Shown: positions 1 through 8,113, numbered from the stretch's first letter. The stretch is 64,000 nucleotides of DNA from Streptomyces tagetis (GCF_018069565.1 NZ_JAGPNL010000001.1:744001-808000), one strand, 5' to 3'. Numbers and translations: made by a program. Notes: generated by a model not told the origin, from the letters alone.

Positions 1-587
1 CCGACAACCCCGACTCCGAGCAGATGGGCTTCGTCGGCCAGGACCTCAAGGGTTCCGGCAAGGCCCAGGCCGAACAGCTCCGCAAGGACCTCAAGGGCGA
101 CGTCAACGGCAAGTCCGTCGTGGTCTTCTCCGTCGACACCGGCGCCGGCTGGTCGCACGACCGCTTCAACGGCTTCAAGGAGGGCCTGGACGGCAGCGGA
201 CTGAAGATCGTCGGCCCGGTCAACGTCGGCAACGAGCCCAACAGCGCCTACAACACCGTCGAGTCCACCATGTCCGGCCAGTCCAACGTGGTCGCCGTCG
301 CCGGCCTCGACTGCTGCTCCACCACGGCCGCCGCCAAGTGGGTGGCCCAGTCCGGCAAGGCCGACGACATCACCATGGGCGGCTTCGACCTGCTCACCCA
401 GACCGCCGAGTACATCGACCGCGGCGTCCTGAACTTCAGCATCAGCCAGAACCCGTCCGAGCAGGGCTACCAGGCCGTCAAGGTGCTGAACGACTTCCTC
501 ACCAAGGGCACCGAGATCAAGAGCGTCGACACCGGCGCCCAGTTCGTCACCCGCGACAACCTCGCCGACGCGACCGTGGAGGACTGA
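1..587 (+). CDS. Sugar ABC transporter substrate-binding protein, C-terminal part
   Basis: The reading frame is already open at base 3, so the gene begins left of the window and only about 194 residues are visible. The segment resembles the C-terminal two thirds of type-I periplasmic sugar-binding proteins (RbsB/MglB class): an autoregulator-like lobe with a GAGWSHDRFNGF segment, a middle GLDCCSTTAAAKW segment where a bound sugar is normally contacted, and an ISQNPSEQGYQAV segment typical of the family near the C-terminus. It would sit outside the membrane and hand sugar to a permease. The stop TGA overlaps the ATG of the ATPase gene (TGATG), so the two are translationally coupled. No permease is visible downstream; it is presumably upstream. 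The sugar is unknown, but the neighbouring rbsD and deoC genes point to ribose or deoxyribose. Confidence 0.85.
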   Translation, partial: DNPDSEQMGFVGQDLKGSGKAQAEQLRKDLKGDVNGKSVVVFSVDTGAGWSHDRFNGFKEGLDGSGLKIVGPVNVGNEPNSAYNTVESTMSGQSNVVAVAGLDCCSTTAAAKWVAQSGKADDITMGGFDLLTQTAEYIDRGVLNFSISQNPSEQGYQAVKVLNDFLTKGTEIKSVDTGAQFVTRDNLADATVED

Positions 588-2155
588 TGACCCCCGCACC
601 CCGCGACGCCTCCCCCGGGCGCCCGGACCGCACCGCGGACCCGGGCACCGGCGGGCCGGCCGTCCAGATCCGCGGCCTCACCCGCAACTTCGGGCCGGTA
701 CGCGCCCTGCGCGACGTCTCCTTCGACGTCCCCGCCGGTGACATCACGGCCCTCCTCGGGGAGAACGGCGCCGGAAAGTCGACCCTGCTCAAGATCCTGG
801 CCGGCCTCCAGCCGCCCAGCGAGGGCAGTGTCACCGTCTTCGGCGAGGAGGTCACCTCCTTCGAACCGGCCACCATGCTCAGCCGGCACGGCGTGGCGAT
901 CGTCCCCCAGGAACTGTCGCTGCTCCCCGACCGCACCGTTGCCGAGAACGTCCTCAGCGGCGTCGAACCGGGCAACCGCTGGTTCCCCTCCCGGCGCCGC
1001 ATGCTGGAGCGCACCACCGAGCTGCTCGCCGAACTCGACCTCCACTTGGACCCGAACGCCTCCGTCCGCACCCTGGACCTGGCCACCCAGCAGCTCATCG
1101 TGGTGGCCCGTTCCATCGCCCGGGGCTGCCGCGTCCTGATCCTGGACGAGCCCACGGCGATGCTCACCCCCGCCGAGGCCGACCGGCTGTTCGCCCTCAT
1201 GGACAAGCTCAAGTCCGCCGGGACGACCATGCTCTACGTCTCCCACCGCATGCCGGAGGTCTTCCGCCTGGCCGACCACATCCAGGTCCTGCGCGACGGC
1301 GGCCACGTCGCCTCCTGGCGCAGCGAGGACACCACCCCCGACCAGGCCGTCGCCGCCATGGTCGGCCGTGAACTGGGCCAGTTCACCCGCCGCGCCGGCG
1401 CCGCCGGCACGCCCACCGCCGAACCGGCCCTCAAGGTCCGCGGGCTGAGCGGCAAGCGCCACCACGGCGTCTCCTTCGACCTGCGCCCCGGAGAGATCCT
1501 CGGCGTCGCCGGACTCCCCGACTCCGGCCGCGTCGAACTGCTCCACAACCTCTTCGGCGGGGACCCCGGCACCGGCGGCACCGTGGAACTGCTCGGCGAG
1601 CCCTACGAACGGCGCAACCCGATCGCCAGCGTCGAACGCCGCCTGGCCTTCGTCCCCGGCGAGCGACGCGCCCAGGGCCTGCTGACCACCATGAGCGTCG
1701 GCGAGAACGTCGGCGCCCTCACCACCAAGGCGTTCAGCCGGCTCGGCCTGATCCGCCGCCGCGCCTTCGACGCCGCCGCCACCGAACAGGCCCAGCGGCT
1801 GCGGGTCAAGACCGCCACCATGACCCAGCCCATCACCAGCCTGTCCGGCGGCAACCAGCAGAAGGCCGTCCTCGGCCGCTGGCTCGCCATCAACCCGGGC
1901 GTGCTCATCCTCGACGAGCCCACCCGCGGCGTGGACATCGGCGCCAAGGCCGAGATCTACGCCCAGCTCACCGCCCTCGCGGACAAGGGCCTGGCGATCC
2001 TCTGCTCCTCCTCCGACCTGCCCGAACTGCTCACCCTGACCGACCGCATCGCGGTGATGAGCGAAGGCCGCCTGGCGGCCGTCGTCGACTCCGCCGACGC
2101 CACCGAGGAATCCGTGATGACCCTCGCCACCGGAGCGACACCGGCCGCGGCCTGA
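587..2155 (+). CDS. Sugar ABC transporter ATPase, two-domain RbsA/MglA type
   Basis: The 522-residue protein has the tandem nucleotide-binding domains of carbohydrate uptake transporter family 2. Domain 1 has an intact Walker A (GENGAGKST, residues 58-66) and a Walker B ending in LDEPTAML. Domain 2 starts near residue 285; its Walker A is degenerate (GLPDSGR), as usual for RbsA and MglA, but it keeps a good signature (LSGGNQQK) and Walker B (LDEPTRGVD). It should energise import by a membrane permease not seen here. The start is the ATG overlapping the upstream stop. The same frame is open further upstream only because of GC-rich codon bias. It is followed after 82 bases by rbsD. Confidence 0.95.
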   Translation: MTPAPRDASPGRPDRTADPGTGGPAVQIRGLTRNFGPVRALRDVSFDVPAGDITALLGENGAGKSTLLKILAGLQPPSEGSVTVFGEEVTSFEPATMLSRHGVAIVPQELSLLPDRTVAENVLSGVEPGNRWFPSRRRMLERTTELLAELDLHLDPNASVRTLDLATQQLIVVARSIARGCRVLILDEPTAMLTPAEADRLFALMDKLKSAGTTMLYVSHRMPEVFRLADHIQVLRDGGHVASWRSEDTTPDQAVAAMVGRELGQFTRRAGAAGTPTAEPALKVRGLSGKRHHGVSFDLRPGEILGVAGLPDSGRVELLHNLFGGDPGTGGTVELLGEPYERRNPIASVERRLAFVPGERRAQGLLTTMSVGENVGALTTKAFSRLGLIRRRAFDAAATEQAQRLRVKTATMTQPITSLSGGNQQKAVLGRWLAINPGVLILDEPTRGVDIGAKAEIYAQLTALADKGLAILCSSSDLPELLTLTDRIAVMSEGRLAAVVDSADATEESVMTLATGATPAAA

Positions 2156-2237
2156 CCCCGCCCTCACCTCGCCCGGCCCCGCCCGGCCCGCCCCGCAGAC
2201 CGCCGGTCCCGAAGGCCCCACCCGAAAGGAACCCACC

Positions 2238-2693
2238 ATGAAGCGCTCCGGCATCCTCAACGCCGAACTCAGCGGAGTCCTCGCCACCCTCGGCCACACC
2301 GACCTGCTGCTCGTCGTCGACGCGGGCTTCCCCGTGCCGCGCGACGCGCACCGCATCGACCTGGCCCTCGCCGAGAACCTGCCCGACCTGCGCACGGTCC
2401 TCGGCCTGATCGCCGACGAACTGGTCGTCGAGGGCGTGGTCCGCGCCGAGGACGTCCCGAGCCACAACCCCCGCCTCGACTCCTGGCTCCACGAGCGCTT
2501 CGCCGGCGCCGAGTTCACCACCCGCCCGCACGCCGAGGTCCTCGGCGACCTCGCCCGCGAGGCCAAGGCCGTGGTGCGCACCGGAGCCTTCGAGCCCTGG
2601 GGCAACATCGGCCTCTACTGCGGCGTCGACGCGCCCCGCTGGTTCGGCGGCGAGGGCGTCGTCGTCCCGGAGCAGTACGCCTCCAAGGTCTGA
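2238..2693 (+). CDS. rbsD: D-ribose pyranase (RbsD/FucU family)
   Basis: The 151-residue protein carries the RbsD/FucU signature: an N-terminal LGHTD with the catalytic histidine near residue 20, a VDAGFPVP strand, an SHNP segment in the middle, and a C-terminal WGNIGLYCGV tyrosine-containing segment. RbsD interconverts the pyranose and furanose forms of ribose after uptake; FucU proteins do the same for fucose anomers. The RbsD-like N-terminus (MKRSGILNAELS) favours ribose. A clear ribosome binding site (GAAAGGAACC) precedes the ATG. Position between the transporter genes and a DeoC-like aldolase fits a ribose or deoxyribose utilisation operon. No ribokinase is visible in the window. Confidence 0.9.
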   Translation: MKRSGILNAELSGVLATLGHTDLLLVVDAGFPVPRDAHRIDLALAENLPDLRTVLGLIADELVVEGVVRAEDVPSHNPRLDSWLHERFAGAEFTTRPHAEVLGDLAREAKAVVRTGAFEPWGNIGLYCGVDAPRWFGGEGVVVPEQYASKV

Positions 2694-2814
2694 GCCGCGC
2701 GGGCCCGCACGCGGGCGCCGACGGCACCGTCAACTCGTGGCGGCAGCCCATGGAGAAGACCCGGCGGCCGATCCGCCGGGCTCCTGCCGCCACCCACCCA
2801 AGGGAGATCACCCC

Positions 2815-3528
2815 GTGTCCGAAACCACCGTCAACCCCGCCGAACTCGACCTCACCCCGGCCCAGTTGGCGCCCTTCATCCAGCACACCAAGATCGACCC
2901 GGATGCGACGCGCGACGAGATGATCGCCCACGCCCAGGAGGCCGTCACCCACGGCTTCAACGCGGCGATGGTGCCCGCCTCCTGGCTGTCGGTCGTCGTC
3001 GCCGAGCTGAAGGGCACCGGCGTCGAGGTGGCCTCCGCCCTGGACTTCCCGACCGTCGGTGTCATGACCAGCGCCGGCAAGGCCGCCGAGGCCGCCGAGA
3101 TCGCCCGCCTCGGCGCCGACCAGCTCGACATAGGCGTGCAGGTCGGCTGGCTCAAGAGCGGCCGCTACGACGACTTCCGCGAGGACATCGCCGGCGTCGT
3201 GCGCGCCTCCGGTCTGCCCGTCAAGGTCATGCTGGAACTGCCGCTGCTGACCGACGCGGAGAAGGAGGCCGCGGTCGAACTCGCCATGGAGGCGGGCGCG
3301 TCCTTCCTGAAGAACGCCAGTAGTGGCCAGATCGAGACCGCGAACCCGACCAGCGTTCGTTACCTTGTTGACCGGGCGCGGGAAGGGGTCCGGGTCAAGG
3401 CGTCCGGCTCGATCAAGAGCTACCGGCAGGGCCTGGAACTGCTGCGGGCGGGCGCCTCCCTGCTCGGGACCAGCGCCGGGCTGGCCATCATCACCGACAC
3501 CGGTGACGCGTCCACCGTCAGCTACTGA
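2815..3528 (+). CDS. deoC: Deoxyribose-phosphate aldolase family protein (DeoC)
   Basis: The 237-residue class I aldolase matches the DeoC family. Lys166 in FLKNASSGQ is the expected Schiff-base lysine, Lys195 in VKASGSIK is the second active-site lysine, and the LDIGVQVG strand around Asp105 carries the proton-relay acid. DeoC cleaves 2-deoxyribose 5-phosphate to acetaldehyde and glyceraldehyde 3-phosphate; related proteins use other sugar phosphates, so the substrate is inferred. The GTG start at 2815 is chosen because AAGGGAGA lies just upstream. An upstream in-frame ATG at 2737 would add 26 residues of non-conserved sequence. The gene ends just before a 15-bp-stem hairpin, so it closes the sugar operon. 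Confidence 0.88.
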   Translation: MSETTVNPAELDLTPAQLAPFIQHTKIDPDATRDEMIAHAQEAVTHGFNAAMVPASWLSVVVAELKGTGVEVASALDFPTVGVMTSAGKAAEAAEIARLGADQLDIGVQVGWLKSGRYDDFREDIAGVVRASGLPVKVMLELPLLTDAEKEAAVELAMEAGASFLKNASSGQIETANPTSVRYLVDRAREGVRVKASGSIKSYRQGLELLRAGASLLGTSAGLAIITDTGDASTVSY

Positions 3529-3540
3529 CCGGACACCACC

Positions 3541-3577
3541 GCCGTACCCCGGCCGCCCGCCGCGGCCGGGGTACGGC
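3541..3577 (+). terminator. Strong hairpin after deoC
   Basis: Perfect 15-bp inverted repeat (GCCGTACCCCGGCCG, a 7-base loop, then its complement) 12 bases after the deoC stop. No U-tract follows, which is common for actinomycete terminators. It separates the sugar operon from the GntR gene. Confidence 0.75.
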
Positions 3578-3635
3578 ACCCACGCCGGAGCGACACCCGT
3601 CCCCCGGTGAGAGCGGAGAAGGAGATGCGACCACT

Positions 3636-4394
3636 GTGACGGCCGACAAAGGCGGAGTCCCGGGTATCAAGCGGGACGTGCCCACGGCGATCCACGTCCA
3701 GATCTCGGAACACATCCGGCTGCGGATCGCCGCCGGTGAGTGGCCGCCGCACTACCGTCTCAAGAGCGAGCCGGAGCTGGCCCAGGAGTTCGGTGTCAGC
3801 CGTGGCACCCTGCGCAGGGCGCTGACCACGCTCATCGAGGAGGGTCTGCTGCGGCAGGTGCGGGGCCGGGGCACCTTCGTGACCTCGACGACGATCGAGC
3901 CCGCCATCGCCCAGAAGCTGAGCACCCTCTCCGAGGACTTCGCCGACCAGGGTGTGGTGACCACGACCACGGTGCGCGAGTGCGCGCTGATCGCGCCGCC
4001 CAAGCCGGTCGCCGCCCTGCTGGACGTGGCCCCCGGTACCCGGGTCCTGCGTCTGGTCCGGGTCCGCCGTACCGAGCAGGGGCCGGTCGCCCTGCTCTTC
4101 AACTTCGTCCGCACCGACCTGGCGCCGGGCATCGAGGAGGTCGACTTCACCTCCTCCAGCCTCTTCGGCGTCCTGGAGGGCACCTACGGACTGAAGATCG
4201 CCACGGCCCGCCGCACCTTCGGCGCCGAGGCCGCCGGCGCCGACGTCGCCGACTCCCTCGACCTCGCCGAAGGCGCCCCGGTGCAGTACCTCCAGCAGGT
4301 CACCTACCTCGCCGACGACCGCCCGGTCGAATACTCCGACGTCTGGATCCACAGCGGCCGACTCCGAGTGACCTCCCTCCTGCTACGCCGCTGA
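3636..4394 (+). CDS. GntR-family transcriptional regulator with UTRA domain
   Basis: The 252-residue protein has an N-terminal winged helix-turn-helix (about residues 15-85; LKSEPELAQEFGVSRGTLRRAL is the recognition region, ending in GRGTFV) and a C-terminal UTRA ligand domain (about 95-245, with the VPVQYL- and DVWIHSGRLR-like end strands). UTRA regulators bind sugars, sugar phosphates or similar effectors and usually repress nearby uptake genes, so control of the upstream sugar operon is likely but inferred. The GTG start at 3636 has GGAGAAGGAG upstream. It is convergent with the regulator at 4.5-5.3 kb. Confidence 0.92.
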   Translation: MTADKGGVPGIKRDVPTAIHVQISEHIRLRIAAGEWPPHYRLKSEPELAQEFGVSRGTLRRALTTLIEEGLLRQVRGRGTFVTSTTIEPAIAQKLSTLSEDFADQGVVTTTTVRECALIAPPKPVAALLDVAPGTRVLRLVRVRRTEQGPVALLFNFVRTDLAPGIEEVDFTSSSLFGVLEGTYGLKIATARRTFGAEAAGADVADSLDLAEGAPVQYLQQVTYLADDRPVEYSDVWIHSGRLRVTSLLLRR

Positions 4395-4430
4395 ACCACG
4401 CGGAGATCACCGGGCGGCCCGGACACTTGA

Positions 4431-4463
4431 GGCCCCGCCCCCTACTCCAGGGAAGACGGGGCC
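4431..4463. terminator. Bidirectional terminator hairpin between convergent genes
   Basis: GGCCCCG and CGGGGCC form a 7-bp stem around a 19-base loop in the roughly 100-base gap between the convergent GntR and HTH/DUF5753 genes. Modest stem, so moderate confidence. Confidence 0.45.
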
Positions 4464-4492
4464 GCTCCGCACGGTCACGGTCGGGATCACGG

Positions 4493-5347
4493 TCACCCCA
4501 ACGCCTCGATCGCCCGCAGCACGAGAGCGCGGGCATCGGCGCCGTGGACCGCCATCCGGCCCAGCTCTTCGAAGGCGCGAGCGTACAGGCCGATCTCCGA
4601 CGGCTGGGTGATCCGTACCCGCGCGGAGACCAGCTCGACGGAGACGAGGCGTTCGTCGTACAGGTGGAAGGTCTCGCGCGGCCACTGCCCTCGGGCGGGC
4701 GTGGACATCGGGACGATGCCCAGGGAGACCTGTGGCAGGGCGCCCGCCGTCAGAAGGTGGCCGAGCTGGGCGGCCATCGCTTCGGCATCGCAGACCTGGT
4801 GGCGCAGTGCGGCCTCCTCGACGACGAACACGAAGGTCCGTCCCGGGCGGTGGAGGACCCCGGACCGTTCGACGCGGGCGCGGGCGGCGTCGGCGCTGTC
4901 GTCGACGGGCAGGTCCCGGAAGGCGGCGCTGATCCCGAGGACCCCGGCGGCGTACCCCTCGGTCTGGAGCAAGCCCGGGACGAGGGTGGAGGAGTACACA
5001 CGGAAGTGACGGGTGTCCCGGAACAGCCGGGGCTCGCTCCGCTGCAGCTCCTTCAGCCCCTGGCGCGTCTCGGTGCGCCACTCGGTGTACAGGGACTCGG
5101 CGTGCAGGGACTGCGCGATCAGGTCGTCGACCTGCTCCGAGGCGCCGCATGCCCGGCACCACAGGCGGATGTCCGTGGCATTGGGCGCCGTTCGGGCGTT
5201 CTCGATCCGCGATGTCTTGGAGTGGTGCCAGGCGCACCGGCCGGCCAGCTCGGTGACCGTCAGCCCCGCGCTCCGGCGCATCTCGCGCAGTCGACGGGCC
5301 ACGGTCTCGCGCGCGGCCTGCGCCGAGGACGAAGGGGAGAGGGGCAT
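4493..5347 (-). CDS. HTH (XRE) DNA-binding protein with DUF5753 domain
   Basis: The 284-residue protein has an N-terminal XRE helix-turn-helix (about residues 15-70, REMRRSAGLTVTELAGRCAWHH then SKTSRIENA) followed by the DUF5753 domain (about 100-280; FRVYSSTLVPGLLQTEGYA and a terminal segment rich in hydrophobics). This is one of the most expanded regulator families in Streptomyces, usually paired with a small DUF397 or DUF6879 partner. I take the ATG at 5347. However, the frame stays open upstream through the remnant of a DUF6879 gene, with an ATG at 5680 that would give a 395-residue fusion. No strong ribosome binding site precedes 5347, so the start is not secure. Confidence 0.85.
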   Translation of the reverse strand: MPLSPSSSAQAARETVARRLREMRRSAGLTVTELAGRCAWHHSKTSRIENARTAPNATDIRLWCRACGASEQVDDLIAQSLHAESLYTEWRTETRQGLKELQRSEPRLFRDTRHFRVYSSTLVPGLLQTEGYAAGVLGISAAFRDLPVDDSADAARARVERSGVLHRPGRTFVFVVEEAALRHQVCDAEAMAAQLGHLLTAGALPQVSLGIVPMSTPARGQWPRETFHLYDERLVSVELVSARVRITQPSEIGLYARAFEELGRMAVHGADARALVLRAIEALG

Positions 5348-5372
5348 GAACGGGCCTGTCCGGTGCGTGCTG

Positions 5373-5725
5373 TCAGATGATCGTGTACTGGTCGTGCGGC
5401 GTAGCGCGGCACCCGAGGCAAGGCGGCGGGGCAGCCAGCGGACCTGTTCGCCGGCGGCGACATTGGTGAAGGTGCCGTCGTACAGGAAGCGCGTGTACTC
5501 GCTGACAGGCTCGGACACGATACGAGCGCGTCGTACGACGACGCCCCGGCCCACCGTCTCCTGGATCAGATCCAGCCACGGCCGCCACCAGGAGACCCGG
5601 TCGAGCGGGTCATGGCGATGGCCGGCCCGCCAGTCGGCGAACGGGCCCTTCTCGTAGTCGACCGCGTAGGCGTCGCGCATCTCGAGGTGGATGGCGGACC
5701 GGGTGGCCGAGCCGAGCAGTTCAGG
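5373..5725 (-). pseudogene. DUF6879 partner protein, internally deleted remnant
   Basis: Translated from 5722 downward the sequence reads ELLGSATRSAIHLEMRDAYA and continues to GEQVRWLPRRLASGAAL, a good match to the N-terminal half of DUF6879 proteins as I know them. The usual centre (a PGNDFWLFD-like block and what follows) is missing. The family's usual C-terminal end (PHDQY then a stop) appears immediately afterwards but in a different frame, ending at the TGA at 5373-5375. A deletion of some tens of codons that changed frame explains this. The N-terminus has lost its ATG: a TAG sits at 5726-5728 and the upstream gene's TGA overlaps the first codons. In the first frame the remnant reads straight into the HTH/DUF5753 gene. 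Confidence 0.65.
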
Positions 5726-5888
5726 CTACGGCGTGGCCGGGCACCTCGAAACCGGCGCATTCGGCCTCGAGTTCCGGCGTCGGCTTCCATCCCTGGAGCA
5801 CGAGTTCCTGCTTCTCCTCGTCGACCCACACCGTGGGACTTTCGCCATCGCCCGTCTGCGGGTCGATGCCGATGTATGTCAGCGGCAC
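5721..5888 (-). CDS. Small conserved actinomycete protein, probably 3'-truncated
   Basis: The 55-residue product begins VPLTYIGIDPQTGDGESPTV and ends FEVPGHAVA. The GTG at 5888 is strongly supported by GGAGG five bases upstream; an ATG at 6011 is open but lacks such a site. In relatives as I recall them, the protein continues past the PGHAV segment by some 20-30 residues, so the stop overlapping the DUF6879 remnant looks like the left edge of the same deletion. Such small acidic proteins occur next to DUF6879 and DUF5753 genes in Streptomyces; function unknown. Whether the shortened protein still works cannot be judged. Confidence 0.55.
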   Translation of the reverse strand: MPLTYIGIDPQTGDGESPTVWVDEEKQELVLQGWKPTPELEAECAGFEVPGHAVA

Positions 5889-6118
5889 AGCAACCTCCGG
5901 CCATCCGATGTGCAGGGCTGTGCGCCAACGTTGTCTGTCAGGAGGGGCGAGGTCAAGAGGCCCGGCAGCGATGGTCCCCGCAAGGCTGAATCCGTGTACA
6001 TCTTTGCACATTGCCGGCCGCGGCCCGCCGCACGCTTCTAGCGTCGGCGGCACACGGCAAAACACCCGCGAGTCGAGACGCTCACGGGGATGGCCGACAC
6101 AGCCGAAGGAGCGCCGAC

Positions 6119-6166
6119 ATGAGTCACGGTAACGACCGGCCATCGGGCTCGGGAGCCCCACGGTGA
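6119..6166 (+). CDS. 15-residue leader ORF coupled to the next gene
   Basis: ATG at 6119 has AAGGAG eight bases upstream and encodes MSHGNDRPSGSGAPR before a TGA that overlaps the GTG start of the next gene (GTGA). The following gene has no ribosome binding site of its own, so ribosomes terminating here probably re-initiate there. It may be a coupling leader or a remnant of a shortened gene. It is too short to judge by homology. Confidence 0.45.
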   Translation: MSHGNDRPSGSGAPR

Positions 6167-6522
6167 GGGCACGGGCGAGCTTCGTCCCTGCCGTCACCTC
6201 CGCCGGAGCGCTCGCGCTGCTGCCGCTGCCCGGCCTCTCCACCGGCCGGCTGACCGCCGGGCAGATCCGGGGCGCCGAGTGTGTCTGGTGCGCGACGGTC
6301 CTCACCATCGAAACGGCGGTCGACCTCGGCACCCGGTCCGGGACCTTCGCCGGTGCCGTCACCGCCTGGTACCCCCGAGGCTGCCCCGACTGCGTCCGCG
6401 AGGCGGCCCTCGCCGTGTACACCTCGCACCCCAGCACGTGCGAACAGTGCGTCGACGACCCCGCCCTCTGCACGATCCGCAGCGCCCTGCGCGCACTGGT
6501 GCTGACCCGCCCGCACCGCTGA
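6163..6522 (+). CDS. Cys-rich small hypothetical protein
   Basis: 119 residues starting at GTG 6163. After a mildly hydrophobic N-terminus (about residues 1-30) come four cysteine motifs, CVWC, CPDC, CEQC and a later single Cys, spaced like metal-binding knuckles. The N-terminal segment is not a convincing signal peptide. I know such short proteins only as hypothetical members near DUF5753 regulators in Streptomyces. Zinc binding is an inference from CxxC spacing. The start is chosen because it overlaps the stop of the 15-residue leader ORF. Confidence 0.65.
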   Translation: MRARASFVPAVTSAGALALLPLPGLSTGRLTAGQIRGAECVWCATVLTIETAVDLGTRSGTFAGAVTAWYPRGCPDCVREAALAVYTSHPSTCEQCVDDPALCTIRSALRALVLTRPHR

Positions 6523-6652
6523 GCACCGGCGTTCTCCCGGTGCACGGCGTGATCGTGCCGTCTTGGCCGGGGTCGTTGTTCGGCTCGCCGCGCACGTGGG
6601 GGAGTTGTCTGGGCAAGATGGGAGGAAGTGTCCCTCGTCGAGAGGTGCGGTG

Positions 6653-7792
6653 ATGCGTGGCAACGCCGAGGGCGACGAAGCGCCCGCCGAGGAGCAGGAG
6701 CGGTACGACGGTGAGGGCGTCGACGAGTACGCCGAGCCGTACGACGTCGAGGACGAGGACGTGCCCGCCCGGACGCGAGGCGGGGAGGAACCGGATGTCT
6801 TCCTGGACGTTCCCGTGCTCAAGGTCGACGAGATCGACCTCGACGTCGAGAATCTGCGGGCCCGCGTCTCGCTACAGGCCGAGGTGCTGGACCTGCTGAA
6901 ACTCAACGTCGGTGCCGACGTCGCCCTCGGCCGGGTGCACCTGGGAATCTCGGGTGTCGAGGCGCAGGCCCAGCTCAGGGTGCGTCTCGACAATGTCTCC
7001 GGGATCATCCACCGCGTTCTCACCACCCTCGACCGCAACCCCGAGATCCTCCACGAGCTGGCCCGGGGCGTCGGGTCGGCCGTGCAGGACGTCGGCGGCG
7101 GGGCCCGGGAGACCCTGGGCGAGCTGGGCTCGGGTGCCGGACAGGCCGTCCAGGACGTCGGCCGGGGCGCGGGCAGCGCCGTCGAGGACGTGGGCGGGGG
7201 CGCCGGCGAGGCCGTCCGGGACGTGGGCGGCGGGGCCGGTGAGGCCGTCCGGGATGTGGGCGGGGGCGCGGGCAGTGCCGTCCAGGACGTGGGCGGAGGC
7301 GCCGGGCGGGCGGTGGAGCAGGTCGGGGACGAGGCCGGTCAGGCCGTCGGAGGGGTGGCCGAGGGCGCCGCCGACACGGCGAAGGGCGCCGCCGACACGG
7401 CGAAAGGCGCCGTCAAGGACACCACCGACACCGCCAGAGGCGTCGCCGACGACGCCACCGACACGGTGGGAGGCGCCGCCAGGGGCGCCACCGATACCGC
7501 CGGAGGCGCCGCCAGGGGCGCCACCGATACCGCCGGGGGCGCCACCGATGCCGCCCGGAACGTGGCCGGAGAGGCCACCCGCGCGACCCGCGCGGTTCCC
7601 GGGGCGGCGCGGGAGGGCGACGACGCCCCCCGCACCGAGCAGCACGAGCACCGCACCAGGGGTGGGCACCGCGACCGGACCGTCGAGCGGTCGGGCGGCA
7701 GCCGCGCGCGGCGTCTGCGCGGGGAGGACGGCAAGCTGCCCCAGCGCCCCGCCCGCCGCCGCGCCGCTCACGACCGGGACGAGCCGCCCTGA
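6653..7792 (+). CDS. Conserved actinobacterial protein with long LEA-like repeat tail
   Basis: 379 residues in three parts. Residues 1-45 are acidic and disordered. Residues about 45-140 form a conserved region (DVFLDVPVLKVDEIDLDVENL followed by alternating hydrophobics) seen in uncharacterised actinobacterial proteins. Residues about 140-315 are repeats: first an 11-residue unit of the form GGGAGxAVxDV repeated about eight times, then GAADTAKG- and GAARGATDTAG-type units. This alternation of Gly/Ala with spaced charged residues resembles LEA-type amphipathic helices, suggesting a stress or structural role. The C-terminus is basic. ATG 6653 follows GAGAGGTG; GTG 6650 is equally possible. No partner gene is evident. 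Confidence 0.75.
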   Translation: MRGNAEGDEAPAEEQERYDGEGVDEYAEPYDVEDEDVPARTRGGEEPDVFLDVPVLKVDEIDLDVENLRARVSLQAEVLDLLKLNVGADVALGRVHLGISGVEAQAQLRVRLDNVSGIIHRVLTTLDRNPEILHELARGVGSAVQDVGGGARETLGELGSGAGQAVQDVGRGAGSAVEDVGGGAGEAVRDVGGGAGEAVRDVGGGAGSAVQDVGGGAGRAVEQVGDEAGQAVGGVAEGAADTAKGAADTAKGAVKDTTDTARGVADDATDTVGGAARGATDTAGGAARGATDTAGGATDAARNVAGEATRATRAVPGAAREGDDAPRTEQHEHRTRGGHRDRTVERSGGSRARRLRGEDGKLPQRPARRRAAHDRDEPP

Positions 7793-7888
7793 ACGGCCCG
7801 AGCCACCGGTGCCACCGCCTCCCCGGCGGAGGACCTGGAGGGGGACATCTCCTTCCGGGCCGAGGTCCGCTCCGACCGGCTCCGTTTC

Positions 7889-8113
7889 GTGGACCGGCCC
7901 CGTACCGCGGTCCGCTTTCCCGGCGTGGGGAAGCGGGAGTCCGTCAGCCGCAGCGACCGCACCGGCCTCCCCGAGGAGGTCGTCCCCGGCCGCGACTACC
8001 GCGACTCCACCGTCGTCTACCGCCTCGACACCCGCCTCACCGGCGACACGGACGGGGATGACGGGGACGACAGGGACGCCGACGGGGACGCCGACAGGGG
8101 CGATGCCGACTGA
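7889..8113 (+). CDS. Possible small protein or detached C-terminal segment
   Basis: From GTG 7889 the frame gives 74 residues (VDRPRTAVRFPGVGKRES onward) ending in an Asp/Gly-rich tail. The same frame is open back to the TGA that ends the repeat protein at 7792, and the residues before 7889 (EGDISFRAEVRSDRLRF) look as protein-like as those after it. No canonical start with a ribosome site exists in that stretch, though GGAGG occurs at two places near 7836-7850. It is either a gene with an unrecognised start or a segment once joined to the repeat protein. Low confidence in the start. Confidence 0.4.
   Translation: MDRPRTAVRFPGVGKRESVSRSDRTGLPEEVVPGRDYRDSTVVYRLDTRLTGDTDGDDGDDRDADGDADRGDAD

Noticed and set aside
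467..2608. 713-codon minus-strand open frame across the sugar transporter genes
   Set aside because: It is Gly/Ala/Glu/Val/Gln-rich noise opposite strong, recognisable plus-strand genes; typical antisense shadow of high-GC codon usage.
4493..5680. Treating the 395-residue frame as one normal regulator gene
   Set aside because: The first 110 residues match a different family (DUF6879) and the regulator's usual N-terminus begins at 5347; fusion is reported only as a possibility.
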